Shown here in pieces: positions 59,435-64,000 of a stretch of DNA of 64,000 nt. Each line of letters opens with the position of its first letter. The first letter of the stretch is position 1. Both the position numbers and the translations under genes were made by a program. Source of the DNA: Dipylidium caninum (taxonomy: Eukaryota > Platyhelminthes > Cestoda > Cyclophyllidea > Dipylidiidae); contig QEYB01000211.1 of assembly GCA_017562135.1 (NCBI GenBank), positions 1-64,000 on the forward strand. The letters are read 5' to 3'. Below the pieces are notes generated by a model. That model worked only from the letters and a program-made list of their open reading frames with translations. It was not told where the DNA came from and searched no databases.

Positions 59435-59885
59435 GCCGCTTAAGGCAGATATCACCGAGGGAGTTGAAATAAATGATAAGAAAAAGGCGCCAAAGTGATG
59501 GATATTGGGGTGTGGCAGAGTCTTCAGTTTTAGTGGGAACCGTGACTTGATGTTACTGGTATGGCTCATTGGTCGCTGATGCACCTCACGCGGTCGAGGA
59601 AGTTGACATTTACCCTTTCCATTTCCCCCTTTAAAATACACTCCATTCTCTATTTCGAGTGTCTTTATTAAATCAGAAAGAATAACGTACGCACACAATG
59701 TTTTGGATTGGAATTTGATTATACTCATGGGGAAGTAGTCAGTCGATTAATTGTTCAACTGAGAAGCTGTCATTCTTACCCTGTTATTTCGCCTTTCAAA
59801 TAGAGAAGCAACAATTTGTAGATTTTTTTGCCTTCCTCTTCAGACGTCAACGTTTTGTCGTGAATGACTCCTCCCAGCCATTCCA
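59435..59885 (+). repeat. Dispersed repeat family B, copy 2
   Basis: Collinear with 18185-18620, about 41.2 kb to the left, in the same orientation. Landmarks are CAGATATCACCGAGGG, GAAGTAGTCA and GTCAACGTTTTGTCGTGA. No shared coding frame. Confidence 0.6.
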
Positions 59886-62800
59886 TCCAAGTGTCATGCA
59901 CTGTTTTACCTGCCTCGGTCTTCTCACTGGATGCAAGCGAGGCGCAATCGTTTCACCGACAAGTAGGTCAACCTCGGCTCGGGCACGCCAGCTACCCGTA
60001 ATCAGTCATCGTGAAGCCGGGCCTTCTGCCCAGAGTGAGGCGTTGACAAATCCCCTGACAAGAATAGTCGACCACTAGTACACGGCTTCTTTACCGAAGG
60101 GTAAACAATTGATGCGCAAAGCATCAGCAGTCTTAGAGTCGCCGCGGGGCCTGGTGATTGCGCAGACTTTTCCATGAGGCAGCAATGACGGCACGATGAC
60201 AGGGGCAGAGCAGCTGAGGGGAGGCGGGGTGAGGCGAGGCGAGAGGGACCCTCGCTGCCTGAGCCTAGTTTGGCAACCCCCACGTCTCAACCGTTGCCAG
60301 CTCCACTAACCATACAACCGAAGTGCAGCTGTTGCGCCATCCTCCTCCGCCTCGAAGTCCCCCAACTACGCGACTCCAGAAGTGGCATTAAGTAGTGCTG
60401 GCTCATGGGGTCGCTCATCGTCCTGGCCATCGGTATTTGCCTTTACCCGTAAACACCCTTCGAAACCTTGGATATTCCGCATTACGCGCTATCGTCGGCC
60501 TAAAAAAGAACTTGGTGGGAATCATTCAAGGTTTCTGCTACAAAATTGACTTGAATTTTGGTATGGGGGCATTCGTTATCCACCGACGCCATGTCACGTC
60601 AGATCCATGTACCAAGACGTTAGGATGATTCCACGGCTTCCACAGGACAGAACACTATCCATGGTAGGCCAATCTAACGCCGGAATTGTTTACACAGTAA
60701 TCAATCTGGAATCCGCAATCCTACCCTAGAAATGAAATACACGAGCACATGAATACACCAGTAAGTGTTCATATCATTCTTGTCTACCCCATTCCGCCAT
60801 ACCGATGGCAGCTCACATACCGGACGTCTCGCCCCACAACTCCCTAGTCAAACGTACCACCCCTAACTCGCAGTTGGCCTGTCCAAATACGAAAAATCCA
60901 AGGACGCCTACAACGCCACTCTTGTAATGGTTTGCTCTTGGCAAATACGAACCTCGCGCCTCCAACTGGGGCCGAGCGGAGGGTGCTGCGATCCCGGACA
61001 GCCCTTCCGCGGGTCTCGTGGCACCAGGCCTGAGACCGAAACCAACCACCACTCCGTCAAAGCGACATCCGCTCCACGAGTACGTTTTACTTATGAGAGA
61101 AGAATTCGTTAACATAATGCAATTAACACAATCGCCATTATTCATTGTTGGTTTCACGGATGCTTTCGAACATGCCTACTCCATACTTTAGGGTACATTC
61201 CAGATCAGTCTCTGCGTACCGCATTTTTATCAGGCTCTATTAATATTATCGGGACAACAAAGTACATAAAATTTCATGAGAGCAATAAATGAAGAGTGCG
61301 AATAGGTTAGGTTTATAACTTTAGAATCCCACATTTCACCGTAAAGTGGGGCTTATGCCACCGCACTACCTCAAGGCGTAGGGCGATTGTAAGTCTTAAG
61401 AAGTAAATGTTTCTCAAAAAACGACTAAGATGCGCTCTATGGCATGAGCAAGGATGGTGGACGCAAGATTGGAGGAATACTGTTAAAGTTAATCAGGTTG
61501 CAAGAATTTTCCCACATTCCCGCTATCATTTATAAGGGTAATTACTCGAAGTGGTGAAAAACTATAGTGGAGCTCTAGTTGCCTCGGTCAGAAATATTAT
61601 CTAGGTTGTTATTTTCCAATATCATATGACGCGAAAGGCTGTTAACCATTAGCTCTATTAGGCGCAATTGTCGCTATTTTAAAGTGACTGTGCCAAATTT
61701 CGAGTTCTTTTAAGCCCAGCAAGCTCGACCTATCAGAAGTGGTCCCCACACATACTACTAACTGAGAGTCCCGATTAGACCGTTAAGCTTCCGCGCATAA
61801 AGACCAAAAATTCTTTCTTACAACGCTGAAATAAGCCCTTCCGTCACAAACCTTGCGCAATTACGACAACTGGCGATTTTCCTGTAAACAGCGTATCGGC
61901 TACGGGTGCCCCACCACCACAGCAGGACTAATCGGGGAAGTAAGAGCTTCGCTGCAAAAGGGCACAATTGGCCTATGCCGCCCAATGGGAGATCGTGAAA
62001 GTCAGACCCGAAAACGGATGCCTTGTGCGCCGAATATTTACGACGTTCGCATTCTACCACCGGATGATGCTCTTAATTTCGCTAAACACAAACTGGCCTG
62101 GGGATTATATGGTTACCTCCTCTAGGCAGTATTGACACAATATTCCTGAAGTGAGCGCGAGGACTTCCTTCCACCTCTACCCTACCATGTGCATCTGTCT
62201 CAGACCGGGTCTCGAATCGCATAGGCGCAAAGTCAGACGCCGAATAAAGTAGCGTTCGGGAGTGCGGCGGATGTAAACTCCCTACACAGATGACCGCCAA
62301 AATTTACTACTCAAGAATGTTATTAGTTGCACCAGCAAATGCCTTTGGATCATAAGGATAGGCAACGGTTCTCACCGCAATCACTCTCATTACCGCCGGA
62401 ATGAAGAATGCCTCGGCTGAGGTATTCTAGGTTTCGTAGGAACCGCTTCCCGATCGCAACAAATACGGAGGTAAGCCATCTCTCACAACGACACGACCTG
62501 CTGCACCACCCCTATCCTTTCAATTTGTGGGTGAAAGAAATCCCGGGTGTGCAAATTGTGGACTTAAATTGTTACGAAAGAAAAAGCAGGCCTGACAAAC
62601 AGAATTTTTTTAGACTGAGATAAATTAGCCTCAGCGCCCAAATTCACGATGCCGAAGGGAACACCAGCTTTGATGTCGGTCCGCTGAAAACTATTATCTT
62701 GAGACCTATCTAAGAGCGTGGATCAATCGACCAAAATCTATTCAATGACAAGACACAATTCTAAGTCCCTCACAAAGTTATGTCGGCAATTGCATTCCAT

Positions 62801-63185
62801 GTTCGCTTAAAAACAACCTTTGATTGTCAGAAGTGAGGGCATTAATCGGTGGGTGAGTATATAAGGAGGAGGATATGGCACAACTTCATACCTTAGAGAA
62901 GGTAATTTGCCTGCAGTCATTAAATCGTTATGTGGCGGTCGTTCTCTATCATGCGTCACCATCGCCATCCTTTAATCGTGTGCCCATGAGGTGCTTCGAC
63001 ACGACCTCCTTCACCAAGCCGAGTCAGCAGTTAATAAGTACGGCCTCGTGTATCCGCCCCGCGATGAAATGCGTCAAGTGGGGAACACCATTTGTCAGAG
63101 CCACGAACGAAGGCAATGGGCCCCGATCCCAACCCCAACCACATCCCAAGCCTTACCCCTAACATCGGACGTGGCCGCAACCGGA
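59886..63185. other. No supported gene
   Basis: Several medium frames were examined: 60395-60628, 60813-61157 (minus, Gly-rich), 61853-62125 (plus; YDVRILPPDDALNFAKHKLA), 62408-62623 and 62991-63464 (plus). The third is the most protein-like, but it has an equally long opposite frame (61818-62060). None is recognised. Confidence 0.35.
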
Positions 63186-63245
63186 GTCCAGTCCAGTCCA
63201 GTGCAGTCCCGCCCAGCCGAGTCGGGTCGGGTCGGGTCGGTTCGA
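63186..63245. repeat. Pentanucleotide repeats GTCCA and GTCGG
   Basis: About four GTCCA-like units (63186-63208) are followed, after a short gap, by four GTCGG units (63221-63240). A simple repeat between the histone gene and the interior. Confidence 0.85.
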
Positions 63246-63490
63246 GGCGCTAATGCACATCCACTAAACCCTCCGCGCATTTTCCTGCTCACCTGCTCAC
63301 TCAGGCGCCGGGCCTTTTGTACGGGAGATTGCAGACAGCACCTACACTACTCACACGCACCTGCGCAAAATCTTGCCCCACACCACCTCACCCCAGCCTA
63401 CCCGAGCCCGTCCAACTGTCGACACACGCCCTTCCTCCATCTCTATCACTCGGTCACACGTTGAACTAGCCAACAATCATTCTTCCGGTG

Positions 63491-63506
63491 GCCCTTAAAA
63501 GGGCCG
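63491..63506 (-). terminator. Histone mRNA 3' stem-loop
   Basis: On the minus strand GGCCCTTTTAAGGGCC is a perfect 6-bp stem with loop UUUA, flanked by ACC. It fits the consensus bound by SLBP for replication-dependent histone mRNAs that lack poly(A). A purine-rich GGAAGAATGA follows within about ten bases and could pair with U7 snRNA. It lies 104 bases after the H2A stop, rather far for this element. Confidence 0.9.
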
Positions 63507-63574
63507 TTATCACGTTCACATTCATGCTCGCCTACCGACTACTTCATCGTCTCCTCACTAAGGCCAGCAGACGG

Positions 63575-63600
63575 GCAAGCGAGCAAGCAAGCAAGCAAGC
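63575..63600. repeat. GCAA/GAGC-type simple repeat
   Basis: GCAAGC units with one variant, lying in the H2A 3' UTR between the stop codon and the stem-loop. Expansion here would lengthen that distance. Confidence 0.85.
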
Positions 63601-63610
63601 GAACGGCCTA

Positions 63611-63999
<389 letters not shown>

Positions 64000-64000
64000 T

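Overview
The window is animal nuclear DNA with very few intact genes, probably from a flatworm and perhaps a tapeworm. Three observations point that way. A nuclear copy of mitochondrial cytochrome b at about 50.6-51.1 kb is T-rich and reads best with the flatworm mitochondrial code (TGA = Trp, AAA = Asn). Introns carry GT-AG signals and some are very short. The histone at the right edge has an animal-type 3' stem-loop. The phylum is moderately sure; the class is a guess.

Left part (1-16 kb): a new gene encoding a Cys-motif, acidic protein occurs twice (3.3-4.8 kb and 14.3-15.6 kb); a third piece lies at 40.6-41.3 kb. Between the two lie an SLC10 (bile-acid/sodium symporter family) gene at 5.5-7.5 kb, a full-length intronless UTP11 pseudogene on the minus strand at 8.0-8.75 kb, and a decayed two-exon OBG/GTPBP10-type GTPase gene at 9.5-11.3 kb.

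Middle (16-41 kb): dispersed repeats dominate, including a pair of roughly 1.3 kb inverted arms at 21.2-22.5 and 25.1-26.4 kb. Unidentified coding regions lie at 18.6-19.7 kb (minus) and 27.6-29.7 kb (plus). A minus-strand set of related exons at 30.9-31.6, 36.1-36.6 and 38.4-39.0 kb looks like duplicated extracellular-domain exons.

Right part (41-64 kb): further copies of the same repeat family (46.6-49.6 and 58.4-58.8 kb), the cytochrome b NUMT, a dead mariner transposase (53.2-54.2 kb), and at the edge a minus-strand histone H2A gene with its stem-loop.

Several genes (SLC10, H2A, the Cys-motif gene) show single-base frame breaks with otherwise well-kept protein sequence. Residual indel errors from noisy long reads explain this better than gene death. 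UTP11, GTPBP10, mariner and the 31 kb exons carry stops or lost key residues and look truly decayed. I found no operon, CRISPR array, tRNA or rRNA gene.
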